Positions 37,854 through 48,251 are shown, numbered from the stretch's first letter. The stretch is DNA of 64,000 bases from Bacteroidales bacterium (GCA_003818205.1 RPRQ01000008.1:1-64000); one strand, 5' to 3'. Made by a program: numbers and translations. The notes: generated from the sequence alone by a model not told the origin.

Positions 37854-37903
37854 CCTATGGTAAATTATCATCTATCAAAAAAAAATTGACATTCTGAATT
37901 TAA

Positions 37904-38260
37904 ATGGAGAACTTTAAGCACGTAAATATGGATTACCTCGATGAAATATCGGAGGGAAATCAGGATTTAGCGTGCGACTTAATTGAGATGTTTATTAAGC
38001 AGGTGCCCATTTTTTCTGAGCAGCTGGATAGTTTATATAGGAATGGTGATTTTGTTTTGCTCGGTAAGCTCGCCCATAAAATAAAGAGTTCCGTAGCAAT
38101 GATGGGTATAACAGAACTAGCCTCCGATATGAAAACCCTCGAATTTATTGCAAGGGAGGGTAAAGAGATTGAAAAGTATCCCGATTATATATCAAAATTT
38201 AAAACCATTTCGAACGAAGCGATTATAGAGCTAAACGATATACTAATAAAACTAAAATAA
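37904..38260 (+). CDS. Hpt-domain phosphotransfer protein
   Basis: A stand-alone 118-residue histidine phosphotransfer protein. The phosphorylatable residue is His58 in LAHKIKSSVAMMG, the canonical HxxKSS pattern, in a four-helix bundle; the N-terminus MDYLDEISEGNQDLACDLIE is also typical. It would shuttle phosphate between a hybrid kinase and a receiver protein, both encoded elsewhere. The STAS gene follows 12 bases later, an unusual partner for an Hpt. Confidence 0.9.
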   Translation: MENFKHVNMDYLDEISEGNQDLACDLIEMFIKQVPIFSEQLDSLYRNGDFVLLGKLAHKIKSSVAMMGITELASDMKTLEFIAREGKEIEKYPDYISKFKTISNEAIIELNDILIKLK

Positions 38261-38272
38261 AACAAAAGCACC

Positions 38273-38608
38273 ATGCTTAAAGTAGATAATGTCGGAAATG
38301 TTATGGTTGTATCATTCAGCCAGGATAATAAAATTAACGTTACCGTATCGCAAAAAATTAAGGTAGAGGTAACTAAACTGATTACACCACATTCTAAACT
38401 AGTACTAAATCTCGATGGTATAAACTATATTGATAGTACTGGATTTGGTATGCTACTATCGATTCTACGCACATGCAAGAATCATCAAAGTTTACTTAAA
38501 CTTTGCAATATTTCACCCGAAGTGATGGAATTGGTTAAACTACTTCAACTGCAAACGGTTTTTGATATCAAAGGCAGCGTTGATGAGTGTTTAAAGGGAT
38601 TTGAATAA
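38273..38608 (+). CDS. STAS-domain anti-sigma factor antagonist
   Basis: A 111-residue single STAS domain. The conserved strand-loop LNLDGINYIDSTGFGMLLSI places a phosphorylatable Ser at residue 55 (DSTG). Such proteins bind and titrate anti-sigma factors when unphosphorylated. No SpoIIAB/RsbW-type kinase or PP2C phosphatase lies nearby. Coupling with the Hpt gene suggests a partner-switch linked to a phosphorelay. Confidence 0.9.
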   Translation: MLKVDNVGNVMVVSFSQDNKINVTVSQKIKVEVTKLITPHSKLVLNLDGINYIDSTGFGMLLSILRTCKNHQSLLKLCNISPEVMELVKLLQLQTVFDIKGSVDECLKGFE

Positions 38609-38631
38609 GAATAATTATTTGAAACAAAACG

Positions 38632-38665
38632 AAAGAGTTGGTTTTCTAAAACCAACTCTTTTTTT
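38632..38665 (+). terminator. terminator after the Hpt-STAS operon
   Basis: Perfect 14-bp stem AAAGAGTTGGTTTT / AAAACCAACTCTTT with a 2-base loop and T-run. Confidence 0.92.
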
Positions 38666-38693
38666 GCTCTTTTTGTCTTTAAACATATCAATA

Positions 38694-39413
38694 TCAGATA
38701 TTTCCATTTATTTTCAATATTCCTAATATTAGAAATGTTGTTAAGACAACTGCAACGAAAAATAAAATAACTGTCCCTTTTTTAATAATTCCTTCATCTT
38801 TCATTGATTGTTCCATTGACTCTGATTGTAGATCTTTTAGATATAGCTTCATTTTTTGGATATTCAGATATGCTGAGTATTTATTGATTGCATAAACAAA
38901 AGCAAACAAGAAGAGGTTAACCATTACGTAAGAAAACATATCGTTGATCCTGTATGTTCCGTTCTGATTATCGACAAGGGTGTTTATGCCAAAAATCAGA
39001 ACAAGCATGCCAACAGAAAGAACCACAAGCCAAACCTCGTACTGATTCCTGAGAAATTTCAGCTTTGAATGAACTAGTTCAACTAGACTCCTTGAAAAGT
39101 TGTTTATCTCCCTTAATTTGATAAATATATAAACCCCATAAAATAAAAACAGCAGCGAAAGGGAAAGTAATCCTAATTCAATTTTAAACATTTTGGGATT
39201 CTCTCTATAAACATAGGTATTAATCGCCAGAACGATAATGCTTGCAATAAACGAAGCAATCGTAACAAAGATACTTACGTTAAACGATAAGTAAACATTT
39301 GATAATTTTGGTTTTAGATAATTTTCTATCATCTCTTTTGTGTCTTTTTGGTTAATATTAGAGCTATCCTGTTTATTATTTTCCCAAATTTTCATTAATT
39401 CATCGTTACTCAT
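38694..39413 (-). CDS. four-helix membrane protein paired with an ECF sigma factor
   Basis: A 239-residue protein. About 35 soluble N-terminal residues (SNDELMKIWENNKQDSS) are followed by a helix pair near 45-95 (FVTIASFIASIIVLAI; LLSLSLLFLFYGVYIFI) and another pair near 125-175, with a last helix at the end. It starts 19 bases after the sigma gene. The soluble N-terminal part could bind the sigma factor, making this a membrane anti-sigma by position only; it has no FecR or zinc anti-sigma motif. Confidence 0.75.
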   Translation of the reverse strand: MSNDELMKIWENNKQDSSNINQKDTKEMIENYLKPKLSNVYLSFNVSIFVTIASFIASIIVLAINTYVYRENPKMFKIELGLLSLSLLFLFYGVYIFIKLREINNFSRSLVELVHSKLKFLRNQYEVWLVVLSVGMLVLIFGINTLVDNQNGTYRINDMFSYVMVNLFLFAFVYAINKYSAYLNIQKMKLYLKDLQSESMEQSMKDEGIIKKGTVILFFVAVVLTTFLILGILKINGNI

Positions 39414-39432
39414 AGCATTTGTTTTTTGAGGA

Positions 39433-39924
39433 TTAATTAAGCTGTTTCCTTAGCATATCTTTAATTCTTGAGATCTTTACCCCAACATTTTTTTCCGAAA
39501 TACCAACTATCTCACCAATCTTTATATAAGGGTGCTGTTCCAAGTAGAGAAAGATAATTGCACGATCGAGGTTGTTCAACTTCTTAATTGCATTAAATAG
39601 TTTATCGTAAAGTTCATTTTTATTAGCATCAGATTCTAAGTCATCTTCGATATCATAATGGTTGTCTAAAAAGAGAGAATTGGTTTTGTTTTTTCGTTTA
39701 AAGTAAAGCGCAGTATTTAATGCTACCCTGTACATCCATGTTTGAACTTTTGAGTCATTTCTAAAATCTGGGTACGATTTCCAAAGTTGATAGACAATTT
39801 CCTGCCGAAGATCTTCAAAATCGGCCCTACTACTCGTATAGATATTGCAAATCTTGTTGATTATCCGATCGTTTTCAACAATTAATGATGTAAAGGTTTG
39901 TTTTAAGCTAATTGCTTCCATCAA
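39433..39924 (-). CDS. ECF-type RNA polymerase sigma factor
   Basis: A 163-residue sigma-70-family protein with region 2 (FEDLRQEIVYQLWKSYPDFR then KVQTWMYRVALNTALYFKR) and region 4 (NLDRAIIFLYLEQHPYIKIG then IVGISEKNVGVKISRIKDML). It is co-transcribed with the membrane protein directly downstream, a likely modulator. Confidence 0.92.
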   Translation of the reverse strand: MMEAISLKQTFTSLIVENDRIINKICNIYTSSRADFEDLRQEIVYQLWKSYPDFRNDSKVQTWMYRVALNTALYFKRKNKTNSLFLDNHYDIEDDLESDANKNELYDKLFNAIKKLNNLDRAIIFLYLEQHPYIKIGEIVGISEKNVGVKISRIKDMLRKQLN

Positions 39925-40429
39925 ATTGGTTTTACATTATTAGTAGCTAAGTTTTTAAAAAACTACATAATTTAAAGAATATTTTTTATAAAAACTTTCG
40001 TAACTATTCAGCCTCAAAAATCTATCTCACGCAAAGCCGCAAAGACACTAAGGTGTTCTGTGTACACAAAGAAAATTATACTAGAGAAATATAGCTGATA
40101 GTTCATTGGAAAAATGTTCTTTTTGGTAGTTAAAATCAATTCTTAAGCATGGAATTATGCTAATAACAACTGATTGGAACACAAAGGGGAAAAACTCAAA
40201 AGTTTTTTTCTTGGCGAACCCCGCCTGCCTTAGTACCTAAGTACGGCGGGCCGGTTAGCGACTTAGCGAGAACCTCGCAGGGCTCAACGAAGTTAAAAAA
40301 TAGCGAGCAACAGTCTTAATGACCGAATCTTATAGGAGTCTACTAAAGAAAACACCTACAAAAAAATGTATCTGAATAGTTACAAATTTTCAAATAAATA
40401 TTATCATATTGATTTACAGCTAAACAAAA
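39925..40429. other. non-coding stretch with repeats
   Basis: No ORF. It holds a CGCAAAG-type motif (about 40023-40050) and a GC-rich nested hairpin at about 40219-40251: CCCGCC pairs with GGCGGG and encloses CTTAG-TAC-CTAAG. Otherwise AT-rich with no visible structure. Confidence 0.45.
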
Positions 40430-40458
40430 AACCTGACTAAAAACTAAATAGTCAGGTT
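40430..40458 (-). terminator. terminator after clpB
   Basis: Perfect 10-bp stem AACCTGACTA / TAGTCAGGTT with a 9-base loop; the minus-strand T-run is the complement of 40425-40430. 24 bases downstream of the clpB stop. Confidence 0.88.
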
Positions 40459-40481
40459 CTTAAACCGAATACACAATTTAT

Positions 40482-43070
40482 TTATCTAAATATTAACTCG
40501 TTACCATCAAAATAGTCAATCGTAATTGTTTTCTCTTTATCCACTTTCCCTGCAAGGATTTGCTTTGACAACTCGTTAAGAATATACTTTTGCATCAAAC
40601 GCTTCAATGGACGTGCACCATAAGCGGGATCGAAGCCCTGTTCGGAAATCCAATCGACCGCACTTTCGGTAATCTCAATACTAACTTCATTTTGCGCAAG
40701 CAACGATTTGATTTTGCTGAACTGCAAGGATACAATCTTTTTAATCTCCTCCTTGCTCAAAGGGGTAAACATAATGATCTCATCAACACGATTCAAGAAT
40801 TCAGGGCGAATAGTCTGTTTGAGTAATTCAAAAACCAATTTACGTGAACGTTCAAAAGCATCATTACCATCCTTGCTGTTTACTGATGACAAATTCTCCT
40901 GAATGATATGCGAACCAATATTGGAGGTCATGATGATAATTGTATTCTTAAAGTCAACGGTACGACCCTTATTATCGGTTAGCCTTCCCTCATCTAGCAC
41001 CTGTAATAGGATATTGAAAACATCAGGGTGAGCCTTTTCGATTTCATCGAGCAAAACGACTGAGTAAGGTTTATGACGGACAGCTTCGGTTAGCTGACCA
41101 CCCTCATCGTAACCAACATAGCCTGGAGGTGCACCAATCAATCTTGAAACCGAATGACGCTCCTGGTATTCACTCATATCAATGCGGGTCATTAGATTAT
41201 CATCATCAAAAAGGAACTCGGCAAGCGCTTTAGCCAGCTCGGTTTTGCCAACACCAGTGGTTCCAAGGAAAATAAAAGAGCCAATAGGTCGTTTTGCGTC
41301 CTGCAAACCAGCCCGACTCCTACGAACAGCATCGGCCACAGCAGCAATGGCTTCATCCTGTCCTACAACGCGCTGGTGTAGTTCATCTTCGAGTTTGAGT
41401 AATTTTTCTTTCTCGCTTTGAAGCATGCGGCTTACAGGAATTCCAGTCCAACGTGAAACCACATCAGCAATATCCTCGGCATCCACCTCCTCCTTGATTA
41501 GAGCAGAATCTGATTGGATTGCGATCAGCTCTTTCTTTAATCGCTCGATATCGTTCTCCGACTCTTTAATTTTACCATAGCGAAGTTCGGCTACCCGGCC
41601 ATAATCGCCCCGGCGTTCAGCTTCATCGGCTTCAAATTTAAAACTTTCGATATTCTGTTTATTCTTTTGGATTGAATCGATGATGTTCTTTTCGTTCTGC
41701 CATTTAGCCCGAAGACCTGTTCTCTCTTCATTTAGATTGGCGATCTCCTTGCCCAGCTCATCGAGTTTCACTTTATCGCCCTCACGCTTTATGGCTTCCC
41801 TTTCAATCTCCAACTGCTTGATTCTACGCTCAATCTCATCGATATTCTCAGGCACAGAGTTCATCTCAAGCCTTAACTTCGAAGCGGCTTCATCGATTAA
41901 ATCAATGGCTTTATCGGGTAGAAAACGATTAGTTATGTATCTGTGCGATAGTTCAACGGCAGCTATAATCGCATCATCCTTAATACGAATTGAGTGATGG
42001 CTTTCGTATCGCTCTTTTAAACCCCGAAGAATGGAAATCGCGTCCAAGGTATCAGGTTCGTTGACCAGTATGCTTTGGAATCGACGTTCGAGCGCTTTAT
42101 CCTTCTCGAAGTATTTTTGATACTCATCCAAAGTAGTTGCGCCTATTGCACGTAGTTCACCTCTGGCTAGTGCAGGTTTAAGAATATTAGCGGCATCCAT
42201 GGCACCATCGCCCCTGCCTGCTCCAACAAGGGTATGAATCTCATCGATAAAAAGTACAATTTCTCCATTTGAGGTAACAACCTCCTTAATCACTGATTTT
42301 AGTCGCTCCTCGAATTCTCCCTTGTACTTAGCACCTGCAACCAATGCTCCCATATCGAGAGAGAAAATCTGCTTTGATTTTAGGTTCTCAGGTACATCAC
42401 CACTGACAATACGATGAGCAATCCCTTCGGCAATAGCCGTTTTTCCTACACCGGGTTCACCTATTAGTATAGGGTTATTCTTTGTTCGTCTGGTTAATAT
42501 CTGCAAAACTCGACGAATCTCATCATCGCGCCCGATAACGGGATCGAGCTTACCAGAACGAGCCATCTCGTTTAGGTTTATTGCAAAACGGTTAAGGGCA
42601 TTGTAGGTATCCTCCGCGGTTTGGCTATCAACTTTAGCGCCCTTTCTCAGCTCGGCAATTGCTAATTTCAACTCATTTTCAGTAATTCCTGCATCCTTCA
42701 TCATCTGCGAAACCTGATCTCCAACAGCAAGTAATCCTTGAAGAATATGTTCAACCGAAACGTACTGATCTCCTAATTCTTTGCTAAAATCGAGTGATTT
42801 TTGAAGGGCACGATTTGCCGTTGAGCTTAAATATTGCTCACCACCGCTAACCTTTGGATAAGATTCTAATATTTTTGTGAGTACAGCATCAAAGGTTGAT
42901 GGGTTAACAGCTAGTTTTCGAAGTATAAATCCTGTTATACTTTCGCTTTGGCTGATTATCCCTTTAAGCAAATGGGCAGGTTCAACAGCCTGATGGTTAT
43001 AACCCTGTGCAACGGTAAAGGCTTGCTGAATTGCCTCCTGCGATTTGATAGTAAAATTATTGAAGTTCAT
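40482..43070 (-). CDS. clpB: ATP-dependent chaperone ClpB
   Basis: Cytoplasmic hexameric disaggregase working with DnaK, 862 residues, standard length. It has the Clp N-domain ([20 protein letters not shown]), first AAA+ module ([25 protein letters not shown]), the long coiled-coil middle domain ([20 protein letters not shown]) and second module ([26 protein letters not shown]), ending with the [16 protein letters not shown]-terminal segment. Monocistronic. No CIRCE element seen in the short 5' region. Confidence 0.97.
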   Translation of the reverse strand: MNFNNFTIKSQEAIQQAFTVAQGYNHQAVEPAHLLKGIISQSESITGFILRKLAVNPSTFDAVLTKILESYPKVSGGEQYLSSTANRALQKSLDFSKELGDQYVSVEHILQGLLAVGDQVSQMMKDAGITENELKLAIAELRKGAKVDSQTAEDTYNALNRFAINLNEMARSGKLDPVIGRDDEIRRVLQILTRRTKNNPILIGEPGVGKTAIAEGIAHRIVSGDVPENLKSKQIFSLDMGALVAGAKYKGEFEERLKSVIKEVVTSNGEIVLFIDEIHTLVGAGRGDGAMDAANILKPALARGELRAIGATTLDEYQKYFEKDKALERRFQSILVNEPDTLDAISILRGLKERYESHHSIRIKDDAIIAAVELSHRYITNRFLPDKAIDLIDEAASKLRLEMNSVPENIDEIERRIKQLEIEREAIKREGDKVKLDELGKEIANLNEERTGLRAKWQNEKNIIDSIQKNKQNIESFKFEADEAERRGDYGRVAELRYGKIKESENDIERLKKELIAIQSDSALIKEEVDAEDIADVVSRWTGIPVSRMLQSEKEKLLKLEDELHQRVVGQDEAIAAVADAVRRSRAGLQDAKRPIGSFIFLGTTGVGKTELAKALAEFLFDDDNLMTRIDMSEYQERHSVSRLIGAPPGYVGYDEGGQLTEAVRHKPYSVVLLDEIEKAHPDVFNILLQVLDEGRLTDNKGRTVDFKNTIIIMTSNIGSHIIQENLSSVNSKDGNDAFERSRKLVFELLKQTIRPEFLNRVDEIIMFTPLSKEEIKKIVSLQFSKIKSLLAQNEVSIEITESAVDWISEQGFDPAYGARPLKRLMQKYILNELSKQILAGKVDKEKTITIDYFDGNELIFR

Positions 43071-43171
43071 AGCCTTATAATTATTCTTACCTCAAATCGT
43101 CAAATTGATTGCCAAATAACATTTTAGGTCAAAAAGTCAGCAGGAGTAATAATTATCAAGCCATACTGACA

Positions 43172-43202
43172 AAAAAAGCGATACTAAGTGTATCGCTTTT
43201 TT
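43172..43202 (-). terminator. terminator after the M16 peptidase gene
   Basis: Perfect 13-bp stem AAAAAAGCGATAC / GTATCGCTTTTTT with a 5-base loop, symmetrical A- and T-runs. Confidence 0.92.
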
Positions 43203-43222
43203 AAAAACAGACAAGATATTAC

Positions 43223-46033
43223 TTACTCTTTTGGAGACATAACAACTTCAACGATATTGCCTTGGCTAAATATTTTATCGGCTAATGCTTTAACCTTTTC
43301 AGGAGTTAATCCATTTACCAACTCTTTATATGTGGAATTGATATCAATACCATTCTCGTACTTTTCGCGAATAGCATTTGACCAGTAGCCGTTCTCACGT
43401 TGATTTTGATCGTATGATTTAAGCATAAATTCTTTTGCTTTACCTAAGTTTACTTCGGATGGACCTGCTGTCATTAAGCTCTTAACCTCGTTGTGAATAA
43501 TTTCAATCATTTTCTCTTTACGTGCAGGATCGGTATCGAAAGTAAAATTAGCTGTACAAGAAGGAATAGGGAATTTCCGAACACTGAACCTAACTCCTAC
43601 GCCATAAGTTGCACCCTCTTTTTCGCGAATCTCCTCTATATACCTTGTATTTAATACACTCTTTATGACATCAATTAAAACCTTGTTCTCAAGAGAATAA
43701 TCAACATCCCCAGTATATGAAATACTAATTGATGCTTTTGGATCTTTTAACGTTTTCTTAAAATGATTTTGAACTTTTCCTTTTGGAGGACGAACACCAT
43801 TGTCTTTGGCTACCTCAACTCTTTTAATACTGGGTAAACCACCAATGTAAGTTTCTACAAGTGCTTTTACCTCATCCGCGTTAATATTACCTGTTAAAAC
43901 AAATGTAAAATCAGAAGCATCCGCAAATCGATTCTTATAAAACTCGAAGCCTAGCTTGTAATCGACCTTACTTAAGAAATCAAGATTCATTGGCAATACT
44001 CTTGGATTTCTATTGGCCATCAAAACAGTAATGCTATCGCGAAATGCCATGCGGGGGTCAGATGCATTGTTTGCAAAAAAAGCTTTCATGCGATCCATGA
44101 AAGTATTTGAAGCGATCTCATCTTCACGTGGTTGGGTAAAATATAGATATACGAGTTGAAGCATTGTTTCAAAATCCTTTGGCGATGATGATCCTTGAAA
44201 TCCTTCGAAGCTCTCACCAATTATTGGTTGAACCTGTACAACTTTCCCTGCAAGCATTTTCTCTAAATCGGTGCTAGTAAATTCACCAATACCCCCATTA
44301 GCTACTAATTGAGAAGCCATCGATGCAGAAGGAACAGTTTTAGTATCAACAAGAGATATTCCACCTGGACTAAATACATTAAGTTGAATTTCATCAGCCT
44401 TAAAATCTGTTTTCTTGAAAACAACTTTAACTCCATTGGAAAGCGTCCATTCTATCGTTCCAAAGACTTTATCCTCTTTAGTAGATGTAGTTTTACCAAT
44501 AGCAGGAACTTTTTCAACTAATGGTTTATTAGATACTTTATCAATATACGCTTCAATTTTCTCAACCTTAACCTCTTGAATTGCCTTTGAGATTTCATCG
44601 ACTGTTGGTATCTTAAAATTATCCTTCTTAGGGCAATTCACAGAGACAACCATATTCTGATCATTTATTAGGCTTTTAGCATATGTGTTAATTTCATCGA
44701 TTGAAATGGAAGGAAGTATGCCTGACGCAAACATAAAATTAAACTGTATGCCAGGAATTGGTAGATTTTCAAGGAAATTATTTACGTATTCATTAACGAA
44801 TTTTTCGTTTTTCTCTTTGTCTTTTTCTTTGAGTGAATTCTCTAGGCCACGAAGATAATCTGCTTTCATGCGCTCTAATTCAGTAGCAGCAAAACCAAAC
44901 TGTTTAATTCGCTGAGCCTCACGCAGCAATCCTTTTACCCCTTCATTAATCTTATCACCATTTGCAGCTGAATATAAATAAACAACATCTTTTGTACGAA
45001 CGATTGAACCAATTCCAACACCAGCAAAAACGAAGGGAGGATTTGGCTTTTGAACCAATTCATTAAAACGAGCGCTAATCATATTCGAAATTAGAGTCCT
45101 TTTAATTGAAGTTCTTAAATAGCCTAAATTCTTAGGTTCATTAATATTGGTAGGTTGTTTAATAAAAATAGTAACCATTGAGTTACGAGCTTCGGGATCG
45201 GAAGCAACTCCAATTAATGGCTCAACATTATCGGGAAGTTCATAATATGGACGAGGTGTAGAGTTCTCACGTTTTTTAATATCAGCAAATAGTTGCTTAA
45301 CTTTTTGCTCAATAACATTAACATCAATATCTCCAACAATTACAATTGATTGCAAATCGGGACGATACCACTGATTATAAAAATCTCTTATTACCTTATG
45401 ATCAAAGTTATTTATTACATTAATATCGCCGATAACATCACGTTTTGCATATTTTGAATCCTTATACATTATAGGCATTAACTCCTTACGCATTCTAGCC
45501 TCAGGACCACGACCAGTTCTCCACTCTTCACGAATAACACCTCTTTCATTATCTATTTCAGTACTCTCAAGTGAAATAAAATTTGACCAATCATGCAAAA
45601 CTAATAAAGCAGAATCCACAATACCCTCACGGGTTGTTGGGACATCTGCTAAATTATAAACTGTTTGATCTAATGAAGTGTAAGCATTAATATTTTGCCC
45701 AAATTTCACTCCAATTGATTCAAAATAGTTTAATAATTTTTTACCAGGAAAGTTTTTTGTTCCATTGAACGCCATATGCTCAAGAAAGTGAGCTAACCCA
45801 TTCTGATTATCCTCTTCGAGGATAGCACCAACATTTTGTGCAATATAGAAATCGGCTCTTTGTTTTGGTTCGGTATTCTTCCTTATGTAGTAGGTTAAAC
45901 CATTATCAAGTTTACCAATTCTTACATTTGGGTCAACAGGAACAGGTGAATTCCAATCTATTTGCTGTGGCTGAGCATTTATGCCAAAAGCAAAAGAAAG
46001 GAGAATTAACATTGTTGAATAAATTCTTCTCAT
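43223..46033 (-). CDS. M16 family zinc metallopeptidase, exported
   Basis: A 936-residue pitrilysin-type protease with a signal peptide ending near GINAQPQQ. The inverted zinc motif HFLEH is at residues 82-86 (Glu85 catalytic), with downstream IDNERGVIREEW providing the third ligand region. The C-terminal half has the second, inactive M16 fold (ISISYTGDVDYSLENK, YGVGVRFSVRKFP). Probably degrades peptides in the periplasm or at the surface. Monocistronic; a TACATTTG -7-type box (46074-46081) lies 41 bases upstream on the minus strand. Confidence 0.95.
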   Translation of the reverse strand: MRRIYSTMLILLSFAFGINAQPQQIDWNSPVPVDPNVRIGKLDNGLTYYIRKNTEPKQRADFYIAQNVGAILEEDNQNGLAHFLEHMAFNGTKNFPGKKLLNYFESIGVKFGQNINAYTSLDQTVYNLADVPTTREGIVDSALLVLHDWSNFISLESTEIDNERGVIREEWRTGRGPEARMRKELMPIMYKDSKYAKRDVIGDINVINNFDHKVIRDFYNQWYRPDLQSIVIVGDIDVNVIEQKVKQLFADIKKRENSTPRPYYELPDNVEPLIGVASDPEARNSMVTIFIKQPTNINEPKNLGYLRTSIKRTLISNMISARFNELVQKPNPPFVFAGVGIGSIVRTKDVVYLYSAANGDKINEGVKGLLREAQRIKQFGFAATELERMKADYLRGLENSLKEKDKEKNEKFVNEYVNNFLENLPIPGIQFNFMFASGILPSISIDEINTYAKSLINDQNMVVSVNCPKKDNFKIPTVDEISKAIQEVKVEKIEAYIDKVSNKPLVEKVPAIGKTTSTKEDKVFGTIEWTLSNGVKVVFKKTDFKADEIQLNVFSPGGISLVDTKTVPSASMASQLVANGGIGEFTSTDLEKMLAGKVVQVQPIIGESFEGFQGSSSPKDFETMLQLVYLYFTQPREDEIASNTFMDRMKAFFANNASDPRMAFRDSITVLMANRNPRVLPMNLDFLSKVDYKLGFEFYKNRFADASDFTFVLTGNINADEVKALVETYIGGLPSIKRVEVAKDNGVRPPKGKVQNHFKKTLKDPKASISISYTGDVDYSLENKVLIDVIKSVLNTRYIEEIREKEGATYGVGVRFSVRKFPIPSCTANFTFDTDPARKEKMIEIIHNEVKSLMTAGPSEVNLGKAKEFMLKSYDQNQRENGYWSNAIREKYENGIDINSTYKELVNGLTPEKVKALADKIFSQGNIVEVVMSPKE

Positions 46034-46178
46034 TTCGTTAATAATTTTTAGTTAAAATTGGGTTAATTAGTATCAAATGTAACCAAAAAACAATACGCTG
46101 ATTCTAAATTATTAAACTTTAACATTTTTTGCTAGTCATAACAATAAGCCTAAATCAATAAATATTCATAATTGTTTA

Positions 46179-46186
46179 TAATTTTG
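46179..46186 (+). promoter_or_regulatory. -7-type box immediately before the metal-efflux cluster
   Basis: TAATTTTG matches TAnnTTTG and ends four bases before the GTG of the first gene. If used, the transcript would start at or beside the start codon (leaderless or nearly so). No TTG at canonical spacing. Confidence 0.4.
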
Positions 46187-46190
46187 CACG

Positions 46191-46577
46191 GTGAAAAAGA
46201 TTAGAGTAAATATTCTTGTAAACATCTTATTTGTAACAGTTGCATTATGCTTTATTGGGCATGAGGTTGCACCTCATCATCATCACGATATCCTCAAAGT
46301 TCATAATGATAGTTGCCATGGGAATGATCATCATAACCACAAATCTTCATGCAATATTTTAAATCATATCACCCCTGTTAAACAAGGCGTTTCAAGCACG
46401 ATACGTTTTGATATTATTAAAAAAATTATCCCTATAGATTTAAACACGATTACAAATAATTTTGCAACAAACAATCATACATCTCAAATACTTAAAATCT
46501 TTGAATACAAACAGTTCAAAGATGATGATCAGTACATTTACACATCCCATTCGTTAAGGGCTCCTCCGGTGGCTTAA
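46191..46577 (+). CDS. His-rich exported protein of the metal-efflux cluster
   Basis: A 128-residue protein from a GTG start, with a signal-like helix (ILVNILFVTVALCFIGHEVA) followed by His clusters (HHHHD, HGNDHHNHK) and cysteines (CHG, CN). It is likely a periplasmic metal-binding or metal-sensing protein. The second half is ordinary and ends in SLRAPPVA. It is first in a run of six co-directional genes for metal efflux, 59 bases before the RND adaptor. No named family recognised; comparable small His-rich proteins precede czc/cus operons. Confidence 0.7.
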   Translation: MKKIRVNILVNILFVTVALCFIGHEVAPHHHHDILKVHNDSCHGNDHHNHKSSCNILNHITPVKQGVSSTIRFDIIKKIIPIDLNTITNNFATNNHTSQILKIFEYKQFKDDDQYIYTSHSLRAPPVA

Positions 46578-46636
46578 TGTTAGCCCATCCATTTTTCTTT
46601 TCACGAACTTTCATTTTATAAATCAATTGAATAGCC

Positions 46637-48226
46637 ATGAGACTATTAAATCATTCTATTACATTACTATATATTTTATTTTTAACAAGTTGCAGCGCAC
46701 CTAGTAAACACGAGCATGAATCAGAATCAACAACTGAAAAAGTGGTTGAAAGTGGTGAGCATGATCATGCTAGTGAAAAAACTGAAGAATCTCAGGAGCA
46801 CAATCATGATGCTGAGAACGTAAAGCAATCAATTACTGCATACAGTAACGATTTTGAGGTTTTCGCTGAGGCAGACCCATTTATTATCAATGAGGATGCA
46901 GAAATTTTAGCCCACTTCTCTTTCATATCAAATTACAAACCCGTTGAGAATGGCAGCATTACCGCAACATTGACAGTTAATGGCAAGAGTGTTAGCCAAA
47001 AACTCGATGAACCCACACGCAAAGGGATATACAAGTTTAAGATTAAACCCAACTTCTCAGGGAAAGGCAAACTCATTTTTGAGTTGAATAACGAAAAGGG
47101 GATCTTTCAAGTTATTGCCGATAACATTACTGTTTACGACGATGACCATGAAGCCATTCACGAAACGGAAGAGGCAATCATCTCTAGCTCAAATGGAATT
47201 TCATTCACAAAAGAGCAGTCGTGGAAAATTGATTTTGCAACTGCAATGATTAAATCTGAGCCTTTTGGGCAGCTAATCAAAACATCGGCAAGGATTCTTT
47301 CAGCCCCTTCGGATGAATTCGTTCTTTCAGCAAAAAGTAGTGGAATTGTTGTAATCACTAATAATTCCTTTACTGAAGGTACAAATGTTAAAGAGGGACA
47401 AAATTTACTTATGATTTCAGGTAGCCAATTGGCCGAAAATAATTCAACAATTCGTTATTCAGAAGTTGAAAATAAATATGAATTGACAAAAGCTAACTAT
47501 GAAAGAAATAAAGAGCTAATTAAAGAAAGAATTATCTCTGAGAAAGAGTTTCAGCAATCGCAGAATGAATTTGAGAATGCTAAAATTGCATATGAAACTC
47601 TAAAGCAGAATTTCAACGCAAATGGTCAAACCATCTCAAGCACGGTAACAGGAACAATTCAAAAAGTTTTTGTTACGAATGGACAATTCGTTGAAGCAGG
47701 GCAACCTCTCTTATCCATCTCAAAAAATAAGAAATTAATACTGTATGCAGGGGTTCAACAGAAGCATGCAACACTATTAAATGCAATAGAAAATGTAAAC
47801 ATTAAGATTCTTGAGCAGAATAAAACCTTTAAACTAGATCAGCTAAACGGTAAATTACTTTCGATTGGCAATGCAACTGCAACTAATAGCCATCTTATCC
47901 CTGTAACATTTCAAATCGATTATACCGAGAGTTTTATACCTGGTGGATTTGCTGAACTCTTCATTAACACCCTCTCAAACGAGAGTTGTATTGCTGTCCC
48001 TAATAGTGCCTTGATTGAAGAGCAAGGGTATTTTGCAGTATTCGTGCAGTTAACCCCTGAACTCTTCGAAAAACGAGAGGTAGAGGTTGGTCAAACGGAT
48101 GGGTTAAACACGAAAATCATCAATGGCTTAACCGACGGGGAACGAATTGTTACCAGAGGAGCCATTCTGGTAAAACTTGCTGCTGTATCCAACAGCCTTG
48201 ATCCTCATGCAGGCCATGTTCACTAG
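46637..48226 (+). CDS. RND efflux periplasmic adaptor, CzcB/CusB-like, His-rich
   Basis: A 529-residue lipoprotein (lipobox LTSC, Cys19) with a His/Glu-rich linker (KHEHESES, EHDHASEKTEESQEHNHDAE), then a beta-sandwich extension and the adaptor core: lipoyl-like half motifs (FTEGTNVKEGQNLLMISG and VTNGQFVEAGQPLLSIS), a helical hairpin (YELTKANYERNKELIKERII) and a final ALIEEQGYFAVFVQL domain. The tail ends in DPHAGHVH. It joins the inner-membrane pump to the outer-membrane channel and may capture metal through its His segments. Confidence 0.92.
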   Translation: MRLLNHSITLLYILFLTSCSAPSKHEHESESTTEKVVESGEHDHASEKTEESQEHNHDAENVKQSITAYSNDFEVFAEADPFIINEDAEILAHFSFISNYKPVENGSITATLTVNGKSVSQKLDEPTRKGIYKFKIKPNFSGKGKLIFELNNEKGIFQVIADNITVYDDDHEAIHETEEAIISSSNGISFTKEQSWKIDFATAMIKSEPFGQLIKTSARILSAPSDEFVLSAKSSGIVVITNNSFTEGTNVKEGQNLLMISGSQLAENNSTIRYSEVENKYELTKANYERNKELIKERIISEKEFQQSQNEFENAKIAYETLKQNFNANGQTISSTVTGTIQKVFVTNGQFVEAGQPLLSISKNKKLILYAGVQQKHATLLNAIENVNIKILEQNKTFKLDQLNGKLLSIGNATATNSHLIPVTFQIDYTESFIPGGFAELFINTLSNESCIAVPNSALIEEQGYFAVFVQLTPELFEKREVEVGQTDGLNTKIINGLTDGERIVTRGAILVKLAAVSNSLDPHAGHVH

Positions 48227-48251
48227 AGTTTAAATCCGTTAATACGAAATT

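Noticed and set aside
37621-37903. Possible glycine riboswitch before gcvT
   Set aside because: No tandem aptamer-like stems; only an AT-rich leader with a standard promoter box.
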